A stretch of DNA of 64,000 nt from Streptomyces kaniharaensis (GCF_009569385.1 NZ_WBOF01000001.1:1426001-1490000); one strand, 5' to 3'. Shown: positions 28,490 to 36,254, counted from the first letter of the stretch. The notes: generated by a model not told the origin, from the sequence alone. Numbers and translations: made by a program.

Positions 28490-28550
28490 GTCTCGTAACC
28501 CCCCGGATCAATGTAGCGGCATTTTCGATACGAGACGACCCCGTTTCGTA
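28490..28550 (-). promoter_or_regulatory. TetR-type operator: TACGAGAC-n6-GTTTCGTA plus an outlying half-site
   Basis: TACGAGAC (28529-28536) and GTTTCGTA (28543-28550) form an imperfect palindrome with one mismatch per arm pair. A third half-site, GTCTCGTA, stands at 28490-28497. Size and symmetry fit TetR-family operators. The site is 55-115 bases upstream of the MFS start. Confidence 0.65.
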
Positions 28551-28741
28551 AAAATGAGGCAAAGCCGGGCCGGGCACCCTGCGCCTCGACCGGGGCACCC
28601 CTGCGTCGCACCCGGTGTGCCGCAGATCGCACCCGGCGCCATGCACGGGTCTTTGCGCGCACGCCGGGGCGTGCAAGCATGGAGGTGATCCGGGGACGCC
28701 GTACGGCGCCACGAGACGACAACCCTTCAGGAGCCCGTTCG

Positions 28742-29611
28742 ATGAACGCTTCTTCGCCTTCGCCTGCCCAGAACCAGGCGTCGTCCGCCACCCTCTACGG
28801 CGGGGTCACCAACCGACGCGTCACCGTCCGCGACCTCGCCGCCGCCAAGCAGCGCGGCGAGAAGTGGTCCATGCTCACCGCCTACGACGCCCTCACGGCA
28901 GGCGTGTTCGACGAGGCGGGCATCCCCGTCCTGCTGGTCGGCGACTCGGCCGGCAACTGCCACCTCGGCTACGAGACCACCGTGCCGGTGACCATGGATC
29001 AGATGGTGATGCTCTCCGCCGCCGTCGTCCGCGGCACCCAGCGGGCCATGATCGTCGCCGACCTGCCGTTCGGCTCGTACCAGGAGTCCCCCGCGCAGGC
29101 CATGCACAACGCGGCCCGGCTGATGAAGGAGGCCGGCGTCGGCGCGGTCAAGCTGGAGGGCGGCGAGCGCAGCGCCCGCTCGATCGAGCTGCTGGTCGAG
29201 GCCGGCGTCCCGGTGATGGCCCACATCGGCCTCACCCCGCAGTCCGTGCACGCCCTCGGCGGCTACCCGGTCCAGGGCCGCGGCGACGAGGCGGCGCACC
29301 AGCTGCTGCGCGACGCCAAGGCCGTCCAGCAGGCCGGCGCCTTCGCGGTCGTGCTGGAGGCGGTGCCCGCCGAGCTGGCCGCCCAGGTCACCGAGCAGCT
29401 GGCGATCCCGACCGTCGGCATCGGCGGCGGGCCCGACTGCGACGCCCAGGTGCTGGTCTGGACCGACATGGCGGGCATGACCGCGGGCCGGGTGCCCAAG
29501 TTCGTCAAGCAGTACGCCAACCTGCGGGCCGTGCTCGGCGACGCCGCCCGCGCGTTCGCCGAGGACGTCCGCGGCGGCGCCTTCCCGGCGGCCGAGCACA
29601 GCTTCCGCTGA
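28742..29611 (+). CDS. panB: 3-methyl-2-oxobutanoate hydroxymethyltransferase
   Basis: 289 residues. [38 protein letters not shown] and [10 protein letters not shown] are the PanB hallmarks, covering the Mg2+-binding Asp residues and the substrate pocket. [13 protein letters not shown] and [18 protein letters not shown] complete the barrel. It makes ketopantoate from 2-oxoisovalerate and 5,10-methylene-tetrahydrofolate, the first step of pantothenate synthesis. The ATG at 28742 follows AGGAG. It is divergent from the MFS exporter. It is the last core gene before the accessory island. Confidence 0.96.
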   Translation: MNASSPSPAQNQASSATLYGGVTNRRVTVRDLAAAKQRGEKWSMLTAYDALTAGVFDEAGIPVLLVGDSAGNCHLGYETTVPVTMDQMVMLSAAVVRGTQRAMIVADLPFGSYQESPAQAMHNAARLMKEAGVGAVKLEGGERSARSIELLVEAGVPVMAHIGLTPQSVHALGGYPVQGRGDEAAHQLLRDAKAVQQAGAFAVVLEAVPAELAAQVTEQLAIPTVGIGGGPDCDAQVLVWTDMAGMTAGRVPKFVKQYANLRAVLGDAARAFAEDVRGGAFPAAEHSFR

Positions 29612-29625
29612 CGGCGTCTGCCTAT

Positions 29626-29658
29626 GCGCAGGAAGTCGGCGAGGCCGACTTCCTGCGC
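29626..29658 (+). terminator. perfect 15-bp hairpin after panB
   Basis: GCGCAGGAAGTCGGC at 29626-29640 and its exact complement at 29644-29658 enclose a three-base loop (GAG). It is well placed to terminate panB but has no U-tract. Its core (TCGGCGAGGCCGA) recurs in the hairpin at 29721-29751. Confidence 0.65.
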
Positions 29659-29664
29659 GGCACC

Positions 29665-29751
29665 GCAGTCCCCTCCCGCAAGACGGGAGGGTGAGATGCG
29701 GGACGAGACGAATTCTTACCGCCGTTGCTTCGGCGAGGCCGAAGCAGCGGC
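29665..29751 (+). other. structured segment resembling the right end of an IS200/IS605 element
   Basis: AGTCCCCTCCCG-loop-CGGGAGGG followed by TGAGAT (hairpin arms 29671-29678 and 29684-29691) resembles the terminal hairpin and guide-scaffold end found downstream of TnpB genes in high-GC bacteria and halophiles. A second hairpin, 29721-29734 with 29738-29751, shares its core with the one after panB. No transposase gene is nearby. This is an inferred remnant and could be unrelated. Confidence 0.3.
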
Positions 29752-29791
29752 GTCCCCCCAGACCCAGGGCTGTACCGCCACAAATTAAGGC

Positions 29792-29821
29792 CCGGCCTGC
29801 AAGCAGAGCGCATCAGGCCGG
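29792..29821 (-). terminator. terminator of the module 1 operon
   Basis: CCGGCCTG at 29792-29799 pairs with CAGGCCGG at 29814-29821. On the minus strand it is followed by the T-rich TTAATTTG. It lies just past the stop of the kinase-like gene. Confidence 0.55.
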
Positions 29822-29828
29822 TTGGGAC

Positions 29829-30656
29829 TCAGAATGCGCAGCTGCCCTCTCGGAAGCGGTCCCATTGCTGAGCTGCCTGGTTCAGGCCAGCGGTCCACGG
29901 GTCCGGATCGTTTCCCGCGATGTCGGCCCACATGCGGGCCTGAGCTTTCGCGAAGACGTTCACCAGCGTGGGGTCGCCAAGACTCCAAGCGGGAATCCTG
30001 GCAGCCCAGGCTTCGGCCGAAGCCGGGCTGTGGCCGCCGGCAGCGACCAACCAGATCACCCATAGGGCCGGGTCGATCCAAGGGGCCCCGCGGGTCGACC
30101 ACGCCCAGTCGACCAGAAGTGCCTGGTTCCCCCGAATCAGGACGTTCTCGTTGTTCAGGTCGGTGTGCAACAGGGAACTGCCAGCGAACCGGGCCAGCAT
30201 CCCCGAGTCGTCCACGTAGGCTGCCCATCGTTGCTCGGCCCGGCGAAGCTCGGTCGGAGGGCACGGGGTGCGCCCGAGTTGGCTGAGGGTGTCGACCATC
30301 AGCTCCAGGTCCCCCACCACCCTGTAGTCGGCGTGGCGGGCCTCGACGTGCTCGAACGCGACGAGGCTCCAGCCGCCAACCTCCAGATGCCACAGCAGCG
30401 TGGGAGCGAGACCTGCCACGTGGTGATTGATCTCCGCCTCGCGCTGCTGTGTCCACACGCGGGGGTGGCTCGACTGCATTCCCTTGACGAAGACAGCGCC
30501 GCTGGAGGTGGTGAGCTTGGCGGCGATCTCGGAGTTGAAACCGGCCGAGACGGTCTCCGTGGCAACGATCGGTGTGCCGAGACGGGCGGTGACGCCCCGG
30601 TGCACGGATCCGGGCAGGTCTGCCCAGTGAATGCGGGTGGTGGTCACGGTGTCCAT
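29829..30656 (-). CDS. APH-fold phosphotransferase, tailoring candidate of RiPP module 1
   Basis: 275 residues with the aminoglycoside/choline-kinase catalytic pattern: LLHTDLNNENVLI (catalytic Asp, metal-binding Asn, at about 162-172) and LLVDWAW (the DFG-like Asp). The N-lobe has VFVKGM with the ATP-site Lys. It could phosphorylate a small molecule or a peptide hydroxyl. Position is the main clue: it is the last gene behind the radical-SAM maturase and precursor, and only a 16-bp hairpin separates it from the precursor. An antibiotic-resistance or self-immunity role is possible instead. Confidence 0.75.
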   Translation of the reverse strand: MDTVTTTRIHWADLPGSVHRGVTARLGTPIVATETVSAGFNSEIAAKLTTSSGAVFVKGMQSSHPRVWTQQREAEINHHVAGLAPTLLWHLEVGGWSLVAFEHVEARHADYRVVGDLELMVDTLSQLGRTPCPPTELRRAEQRWAAYVDDSGMLARFAGSSLLHTDLNNENVLIRGNQALLVDWAWSTRGAPWIDPALWVIWLVAAGGHSPASAEAWAARIPAWSLGDPTLVNVFAKAQARMWADIAGNDPDPWTAGLNQAAQQWDRFREGSCAF

Positions 30657-30670
30657 GTTCCCAGAGTCAG

Positions 30671-30708
30671 CCCGGAGGCCGACGGCACCACAGCCGTCGG
30701 CCTCCGGG
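30671..30708 (-). terminator. hairpin between precursor 1 and the kinase-like gene
   Basis: A perfect 16-bp stem (30671-30686 with 30693-30708) with a six-base loop. It starts 14 bases after the precursor stop and ends 14 bases before the kinase start. It could act as an attenuator that gives more precursor than kinase transcript. An equivalent hairpin follows precursor 2. Confidence 0.75.
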
Positions 30709-30722
30709 GGTTGGGTTGCGAC

Positions 30723-30857
30723 TTACCGGTACGGGTTGTCGTCACTGCACCCGGGGAGGGCATCAGCGCCGAAGTCCTCCATGTTGTCGATGAACTCCAA
30801 CATCTCGTCGTCCTGCTCGCGTCGGGTGGTGGTCATCTCGACCATGACAGCGGTCAT
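30723..30857 (-). CDS. RiPP precursor peptide candidate, module 1
   Basis: 44 residues. The ATG overlaps the stop of the maturase gene (ATGA), so translation is coupled, and AAAGGAA lies upstream within the maturase end. The sequence starts MTAVMVEM, is acidic in the middle (EMLEFIDNMEDF) and ends LPGCSDDNPYR, with its single Cys at position 37. It has no signal peptide and no membrane helix. The start and the DDNP end recur in the peptide at 48402-48599. Size, position and shared ends fit a ribosomal peptide precursor (leader plus Cys-containing core). No experimentally known class is recognised. Confidence 0.75.
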   Translation of the reverse strand: MTAVMVEMTTTRREQDDEMLEFIDNMEDFGADALPGCSDDNPYR

Positions 30858-31975
30858 GTTGCGGTTCCTTTCTGTCCGTGCTGGCAGTAGGTGTTCAGTG
30901 GTGCCTTCGCCTCCTGGTAGCGCTTGGCCAGCGGCCGGCAAACCGAGCAGTTCCCGGAGAGCTGGCAACCGGAGCATCCACCGGTGCGAAGCATGAGGCG
31001 GTCGGCGATTCCGCCGAGCCGGGCAAGACCCTGGACGCCTTCGGTCATGAGGTCGATCTGCTCATCGCGACCGACCTTGCAGATCGAGGCCCTTCCGTGC
31101 GGGTCGACGTGGAGGAACGTGTGTCCCGCGTTGCAGCCCGCGAACCGTTGAAGCAGCTTCAGATGAGCGGGCGACTGGGACGCAAGCGATTCGGCGCCGC
31201 CGTAGATCGTCGGCGACATGTGGCTGTACTCCTTGTAGGGAAGCCCGAGTTCGTCCGCCGCTGCGCGCATCTGGTCGTGCTCGTGCGCGTTCTGCGCGGT
31301 GACGATCAGCGCCAGTTGCAGGGGAAGGCCGGCTTCGATCCCCGCGGCCAGTCCACGCGTAACCTTCTTGAAGGCCCCCCGGCGACGGGTGAACGAGTCG
31401 TAGGTCTCAGCAGTCGCCCCATAGAGGGAGACTGTGACCCTGTACGGCCTGCTCGCGACGAGCACCTCCAGGGTCCGGGAGTTCGAGAGCCGAGTCCCGT
31501 TCGTCAGTACCTCGATCATCATCCCTAGGTCGTGCGCCAGCTGACTGCAACTGGCGAAGTGGGGGTCGATCAGCGCCTCGCCGCCCGTGATTTGGAGCCA
31601 CAGGACTGCGGAGTCCCGCAGGATCAAAAGCAGGCGGTGCTTGCCCTCCTCGTCCAGACCGGCGAACCGCTTCGGCCCGAGGTAGCAGTGCTCACAGTCC
31701 AGGTCGCAGCCGAGGTTGATCTCCCAGCTCGCCCGACTGTGCCCGTACGCGGGGGCGTCGCGGATCAGGGTGGCATCACCTACCGAACGAGGGGCCAGTT
31801 GGACGGCCCATCGCGTGCGGGTGGCCTCGGCGAGCCAGGACGGAATGCCGCTCCCGGAGTCACGGGCCTGCGCCAAGTCCCGGAACCGCCGTTCGGGTAA
31901 CTTGATGCCTTCCAGTCGGCCCGGTCGCAGCAGAACGAAGCCGTTGAGGAACGGACTCGCGATCAGGTCGTGCAT
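30854..31975 (-). CDS. radical SAM/SPASM peptide maturase, module 1
   Basis: 373 residues. The radical SAM cluster motif CxxxCxxC is C90-C94-C97 (INLGCDLDCEHCYLG). The SAM-contacting LQITGGEAL is at about 128-136. The C-terminal SPASM-like region carries seven Cys (281, 299, 334, 337, 343, 346, 364), enough for auxiliary iron-sulphur clusters. The N-terminal about 80 residues, beginning MHDLIASPFL, probably bind the precursor leader. All these Cys positions match the paralogue at 48601-49719. Predicted role: radical-based modification (thioether, C-C crosslink or epimerisation) of the coupled precursor. The ATG follows GAAGGAGGAG. Confidence 0.88.
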   Translation of the reverse strand: MHDLIASPFLNGFVLLRPGRLEGIKLPERRFRDLAQARDSGSGIPSWLAEATRTRWAVQLAPRSVGDATLIRDAPAYGHSRASWEINLGCDLDCEHCYLGPKRFAGLDEEGKHRLLLILRDSAVLWLQITGGEALIDPHFASCSQLAHDLGMMIEVLTNGTRLSNSRTLEVLVASRPYRVTVSLYGATAETYDSFTRRRGAFKKVTRGLAAGIEAGLPLQLALIVTAQNAHEHDQMRAAADELGLPYKEYSHMSPTIYGGAESLASQSPAHLKLLQRFAGCNAGHTFLHVDPHGRASICKVGRDEQIDLMTEGVQGLARLGGIADRLMLRTGGCSGCQLSGNCSVCRPLAKRYQEAKAPLNTYCQHGQKGTAT

Positions 31976-32052
31976 GGTGCTCCTCCTTCACATAGTTGCT
32001 CGTTGTCGGCCGCACCTCCCGGGTCTCCCGCATCTGCAGTCCTCGGTGTTCA

Positions 32053-32196
32053 TCAGCCCTCCCAGACTGAGGAGTTGATCGGCAGGCGGTAGGGCAGCCG
32101 ATCGGAGGGTTCGACCTTGAGGAGCTGGGCTCGATGCCACGAGCGGCTGGCATTCATGAACCGGCGCAACAGCACGATCGGTAGGCTTGCCGACAC
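32053..32196 (-). CDS. possible small protein upstream of maturase 1
   Basis: 47 residues from a GTG at 32196, ending SSVWEG just before the maturase leader region. Third codon positions are GC-rich, as in real genes here, and the peptide is basic (LLRRFMNASRSWHRAQLL). No RBS is visible, so it would have to be leaderless or it may be the tail of a lost gene. It is not recognised. It lies between the divergent regulator and the maturase. Confidence 0.3.
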   Translation of the reverse strand: MSASLPIVLLRRFMNASRSWHRAQLLKVEPSDRLPYRLPINSSVWEG

Positions 32197-32245
32197 GTAG
32201 AGTGGTTTATGCGGTTTACAGCTCCTCCACCTCAGGGGATTCATC

Positions 32246-33598
32246 GTGGCCACACGCAAGGAGCCCAACCAGCGCCTCAGAGAGGCGATTTCAACCGTTG
32301 GATGGACGTACGAGGCGTTGGCCAACGCCGTACGGCGCATCGGTGCGGAGAATGGCGAGACGCTCCTCACCAACAAGTCCGCTGTGGCCCACTGGATCAA
32401 CGGCACGCAGCCGGCAGGGCAGGTGGGCCGCTACATCGCCGAGGCGCTGTCCCGCCGCTCCGGTCGTCGGATCACCCTGGCCGAACTCGGCTTCGCAACC
32501 CCGGAAGAGTCCTTCGCGGTGAGTAGCGATCCGGTCGAGGCGGTAGCCAACCTCGGTCGTGCAGATGTCGAGCGCCGCACCTTTCTAGCCGTTGCCGCAT
32601 TCACGACCGCCGGGGTGGCCATGCCGCTGCTCTACGACCCGGAACCGATCTCGCGTCTGATGCGGGCTCGGACCGGCATGGCTCGGGTCGGCGCTGAAGA
32701 GGTCGAGGTCGTCCGGCAGATCACCGCCATGTTCAGCGCGGCAGATGAACGACTTGGCGGCGGTCACGGGCTGACCACCGTTACCGCCTACCTCGCCGAC
32801 ACGGCAGCCCCGATGCTCGACGGCCGCTTCCCCAACGAGAGCGCACGACGTCGGGCCTTCGGAGCCGTGGCCGAACTCGCCTACCTCGCAGGGTGGAAAC
32901 ACCACGACCTCGGTCAGGAAGGCGCGGCTCAGCACTACTACCAGGTCGGTTACCAACTCGCGGTGGAGGCGGACCCCCATGGCCATGCCGGATGGATGAT
33001 GCGCGCCCTGGCCCACCAGGCACTCAGCCTCAAGCAGCCCCACCACTGTGTAGCGCTGATCGAGAATGCGCTCGCCCGAAGCATTGGCCACGTGGACGGA
33101 AGGACCGAGGCGCTTCTCCACATCACCCACGCCCGCGCTTTCGCCGCCACCCGTGACAAACGCGCCGCAGCCAAGGCGCTCCTGGCTGCGGAGAACGCCC
33201 TTACACGTGACAGTGCTCCACAGTCGAGCTTCTCGCTCGTCAGCGGTCCAGCAGCCGGTACCGTCGCCAGCCATACGGCCCGCACTCTCACTGATCTCGG
33301 AGACCATGCAGGAACCGAACAACAGCACCGTGACGCGCTGATTCGTTGGGACGCCGAAAAGTACAGACGTGTTCACGCCCTCACCTACGCAGATCTGGGG
33401 GACAGCTTGGCTGCCCAAGCTCGAGCGGACGAGGCGGTAGCAACCTGGGGGCGCGCCCTCGACCTCATGGACGGCATGACCTCGGACCGGACCAAGAAAG
33501 CGATCTCTGCAATGCGCCCCTGCCTGGCGATCTACCGTAGACGCGGCGTTCCAGGAGCCGTCGACCTGGAACGCCGAGCGCGAGAAGCACGGGCCTGA
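32246..33598 (+). CDS. HTH regulator with TPR-like C-terminus
   Basis: 450 residues from a GTG preceded by AGGGGA. The N-terminal about 80 residues (LREAISTVGWTYEALANAVR, then TNKSAVAHWINGTQPA) form a Cro/XRE-like HTH. The rest is helical, with repeated LA.YLAGWKHHDLG, ALAHQALS and HALTYADLGDSLAAQARADEA blocks typical of TPR-type sensor regions in streptomycete regulators. It is divergent from RiPP module 1 and is the obvious candidate for its control. Two GGTTTA repeats, 9 bp apart (32204-32218), lie in the shared promoter region. Confidence 0.8.
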   Translation: MATRKEPNQRLREAISTVGWTYEALANAVRRIGAENGETLLTNKSAVAHWINGTQPAGQVGRYIAEALSRRSGRRITLAELGFATPEESFAVSSDPVEAVANLGRADVERRTFLAVAAFTTAGVAMPLLYDPEPISRLMRARTGMARVGAEEVEVVRQITAMFSAADERLGGGHGLTTVTAYLADTAAPMLDGRFPNESARRRAFGAVAELAYLAGWKHHDLGQEGAAQHYYQVGYQLAVEADPHGHAGWMMRALAHQALSLKQPHHCVALIENALARSIGHVDGRTEALLHITHARAFAATRDKRAAAKALLAAENALTRDSAPQSSFSLVSGPAAGTVASHTARTLTDLGDHAGTEQQHRDALIRWDAEKYRRVHALTYADLGDSLAAQARADEAVATWGRALDLMDGMTSDRTKKAISAMRPCLAIYRRRGVPGAVDLERRAREARA

Positions 33599-33627
33599 CA
33601 GCCGTACCACAGGAAGGACCCACCGAG

Positions 33628-34128
33628 GTGGCTCAGTCGACCGTTGATCAGACCACTACTCTCTATCCGGCTACGGAGTCGATGACCCTGCTGGTCGCCG
33701 CAGTTATCGTTCATGACCTTGAAGCCCAGCGCCTTGTCCTCCTTCGGCGAGGGCCAAAGGCCAAATTCGCCCAAGGCATGTGGGATCTTCCTGTCGGCAA
33801 GAGTGAACCCGGCGAACCGATCACGGAAACCGCAGTCCGCAAACTCAGGGAGGAGACCGGGCTCATGGTCGCTCCCGAGGACTTGCGTCTGGCGCATGTC
33901 ATCCACGGCGCCCGAGGCGTCGAGGCGCCCAACGGCTTCCTGACCGTCGTCTTCGCCGCCCACCGGTGGTCCGGTGAACTCGCGAACAGGGAACCCGCCA
34001 AACACTCGGAAGTTGCATGGGTTGGAACCGACGCTGTACCGGAGGAATTCGTCGGCACCACCAAAGCGGCTCTGATCAGCTACCTCAATGAGGGTCCAAG
34101 CGTCTCCCTTGACTCGTGGCAGGACTGA
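33628..34128 (+). CDS. Nudix hydrolase with an altered Nudix box
   Basis: 166 residues from a GTG 29 bases after the regulator stop, so probably co-transcribed. The fold is clear (LVAAVIVHDLEAQRLVLLRR, MWDLPVGK). The Nudix box reads GKSEPGEPITETAVRKLREE then TGL. Compared with GX5EX7REUXEEXGU, the first Glu of the RE pair is Lys, while the EE pair is intact. Activity may be changed. Typical substrates are nucleoside diphosphate derivatives. The link to the peptide module is by position only. Confidence 0.85.
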   Translation: MAQSTVDQTTTLYPATESMTLLVAAVIVHDLEAQRLVLLRRGPKAKFAQGMWDLPVGKSEPGEPITETAVRKLREETGLMVAPEDLRLAHVIHGARGVEAPNGFLTVVFAAHRWSGELANREPAKHSEVAWVGTDAVPEEFVGTTKAALISYLNEGPSVSLDSWQD

Positions 34129-34249
34129 CGTCGCCCCAATCTAATCGTTAGAAGATTTCTTCCTGTCGCGGGCGCCTTCCCAATCCCGGCCCCTCGGGCC
34201 TCCGAGGGGGCGGTGCTTGATCCTGCCCTGTTTGTTCAGAATTTATTTT

Positions 34250-34283
34250 CAGTGGCGCCTCCTCCATCGAGGAGGCGCCACTG
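34250..34283. terminator. large palindromic terminator at the right end of the module 1 island
   Basis: A 15-bp perfect stem (CAGTGGCGCCTCCTC and complement, 34250-34264 with 34269-34283) has A/T-rich flanks on both sides, so it can terminate in both directions. TTCAGAAT is repeated on either side (about 34235 and 34287). Confidence 0.8.
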
Positions 34284-34341
34284 AATTCAGAATCTTTTCT
34301 GTGGTGCTGAAATGTTGTGTGGGCACACACGCGCACAGCGA

Positions 34342-34414
34342 TGACAGCTGGGTGACAGCGGCCCGACAGCGGGACCGGTCCGGTGACAGGAAGCTGACAG
34401 CCGGACCGGACAGC
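34342..34414 (+). promoter_or_regulatory. SARP-type direct heptamer repeats before the ABC exporter
   Basis: TGACAGC-like heptamers begin at 34342, 34353, 34364, 34384, 34395 and 34408. The first three, and the pair 34384/34395, are exactly 11 bp apart, which is the spacing at which SARP regulators bind direct repeats. The block ends eight bases before the ABC gene's ATG. A large SARP regulator gene lies just downstream (36309-39662), so it is the likely binder. Confidence 0.6.
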
Positions 34415-34422
34415 CTGGGGGC

Positions 34423-35445
34423 ATGACACGAATCGCCACCGCCCCGAACGACCGGCGGACCGCCGCGCGCAACGCCGTCGAGGTCCACGGCATCGTCAAG
34501 CACTTCGGCGCCACCAAGGCCCTCGACGGCGTCGACCTCACCGTTCGGGAGGGCACCGTCCTCGGCGTGCTCGGCCCCAACGGCGCGGGCAAGACGACCC
34601 TGGTCCGGATCCTCTCCACGCTCATCAAGCCGGACGCCGGCACCGCGTACGTCGGCGGCTACGACGTCCTGCGCCAGCCCAAGCAGCTGCGCCGCACGAT
34701 CGGCCTGACCGGCCAGTACGCCTCCGTCGACGAACTCCTGTCCGGGTACGAGAACCTGTACCTGATCGGCCGGCTGCTGGACCTCTCCGCCCGCGACGCC
34801 AAGGCCCGCGCCGCCGAGCTGCTGGAGCGCTTCTCGCTCACCGAGGCCGCCAAACGCCCCGCCAAGACCTACTCCGGCGGCATGCGCCGCCGCCTCGACC
34901 TGGCCGCCAGCATGATCGGCCGCCCCCGGGTGCTCTACCTGGACGAGCCCACCACCGGCCTGGACCCGCGCACCCGCAACGAGGTCTGGGACGAGGTGCA
35001 GCGGATGGTCTCCGAGGGCAGCACGGTGCTGCTCACCACCCAGTACATGGAGGAGGCGGAGCAGCTCGCGAACGAGCTGACCGTCATCGACCGCGGCCGG
35101 GTGATCGCCAACGGCGCCGTCGCCGAGCTCAAGGCCAGGGTCGGCGGCCAGACCCTGCAGGTCCGCCCGGTGCACCCGGCCGACCTGCCCGAGATGGCCC
35201 GCTGCCTGCACGGGAGCGGCATCACCACCGCCACCGTCTCCCCCGACACCGGCCTGCTCGCCGTGCCGCTCACCGACGACGAGCAGCTGACCGCCGTCGT
35301 CGCCGTGCTCGGTACCCGCGGCTTCGCGATCGCCGGCATCGACACCAAGGTGCCCAGCCTCGACGAGGTCTTCCTCGCCATCACCGGCAAGCCCGCGACC
35401 GTCGCGGACGCCGCCCCCAGCCTCGCCAAGGAGCCCGTCGCATGA
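34423..35445 (+). CDS. ABC transporter ATP-binding protein, DrrA-like
   Basis: 340 residues. Walker A GPNGAGKTT (about 48-56), Q-loop region, signature YSGGMRRRLDLA, Walker B VLYLDEPTTGLD and the switch His in LTTQYMEEAEQL are all intact. The C-terminal about 90 residues carry the DrrA-type extension ending LDEVFLAITGK. With the permease encoded next (4-bp overlap) it forms a daunorubicin-type exporter. The exported compound is unknown. It lies behind SARP-type repeats. Confidence 0.93.
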   Translation: MTRIATAPNDRRTAARNAVEVHGIVKHFGATKALDGVDLTVREGTVLGVLGPNGAGKTTLVRILSTLIKPDAGTAYVGGYDVLRQPKQLRRTIGLTGQYASVDELLSGYENLYLIGRLLDLSARDAKARAAELLERFSLTEAAKRPAKTYSGGMRRRLDLAASMIGRPRVLYLDEPTTGLDPRTRNEVWDEVQRMVSEGSTVLLTTQYMEEAEQLANELTVIDRGRVIANGAVAELKARVGGQTLQVRPVHPADLPEMARCLHGSGITTATVSPDTGLLAVPLTDDEQLTAVVAVLGTRGFAIAGIDTKVPSLDEVFLAITGKPATVADAAPSLAKEPVA

Positions 35446-36254
35446 CCACCGCCACGCTCGCCGCCGCCCGGGTCGAGGACACCCGGATCGGCCTGGCCGG
35501 AACGATTCGCCACGTCGGCGCGCTGACCCGGCGCAACCTGATGCGGATCAAGGCCGACCCGGAGTCGATGTTCGACGCCGTGCTGATGCCGATCATCTTC
35601 ACCGTGCTGTTCGTCTACGTCTTCGGCGGCGCGATCTCGAAGGACCCGGACGCGTACAAGCAGTACATGATCCCCGGGCTGCTCGGGCAGACCGGCATGA
35701 CCCTGGCGCTGGCCGTCGGCACCGGCCTGAACAGCGACTTCCAGACCGGGGTGATGGACCGCTTCCGCACCCTGCCGATCGGGCGCGCCTCCGTGCTGCT
35801 GTCCAAGATCGTGGCGGAGACCCTGCGGGCGCTGCTCTCCTCGGCGATCCTGCTCGGCTTCGGCTTCATCCTCGGCTTCGAGCTGAAGACCGGCCCGCTG
35901 GAGTTGCTGGCCGCGGTCGGCCTGTCGCTGGTGTTCGGCATGTCGATTGTCTGGATCTCGATGCTGCTGGGCATGTCGCTGGGCAGCGCCCAGGCCGTCC
36001 AGGGCGTCTCCATGCTGGTGCTGATGCCACTGCAGTTCGGCAGCTCGATCTTCGCGCCGACCGACACCATGCCGGGCTGGCTGCAGGCCTTCACCAAGGT
36101 CAACCCGCTGTCGGCGCTGGCCGACGCCGCCCGCGCCCTGCTCAACGGCCAGGGGGCGGTGGCCCACCCGGTGATGGTGGTGCTGATCTGGTCGGTCGTC
36201 ACCACCGCGATCTTCGCCCCGCTCGCGGTGGCGCGGTTCCGCAAGCGGACCTGA
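35442..36254 (+). CDS. ABC-2 type permease, DrrB-like
   Basis: 270 residues with six membrane helices. The DrrB-like block DAVLMPIIFTVLFVYVFGGA (about 48-67) begins TM1. The start overlaps the ATPase stop (ATGA), so the two are translationally coupled. MDRFRTLPIGRASVLLSKI is the conserved cytosolic loop of the family. It provides the membrane channel for the neighbouring ATPase. Confidence 0.92.
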   Translation: MTTATLAAARVEDTRIGLAGTIRHVGALTRRNLMRIKADPESMFDAVLMPIIFTVLFVYVFGGAISKDPDAYKQYMIPGLLGQTGMTLALAVGTGLNSDFQTGVMDRFRTLPIGRASVLLSKIVAETLRALLSSAILLGFGFILGFELKTGPLELLAAVGLSLVFGMSIVWISMLLGMSLGSAQAVQGVSMLVLMPLQFGSSIFAPTDTMPGWLQAFTKVNPLSALADAARALLNGQGAVAHPVMVVLIWSVVTTAIFAPLAVARFRKRT

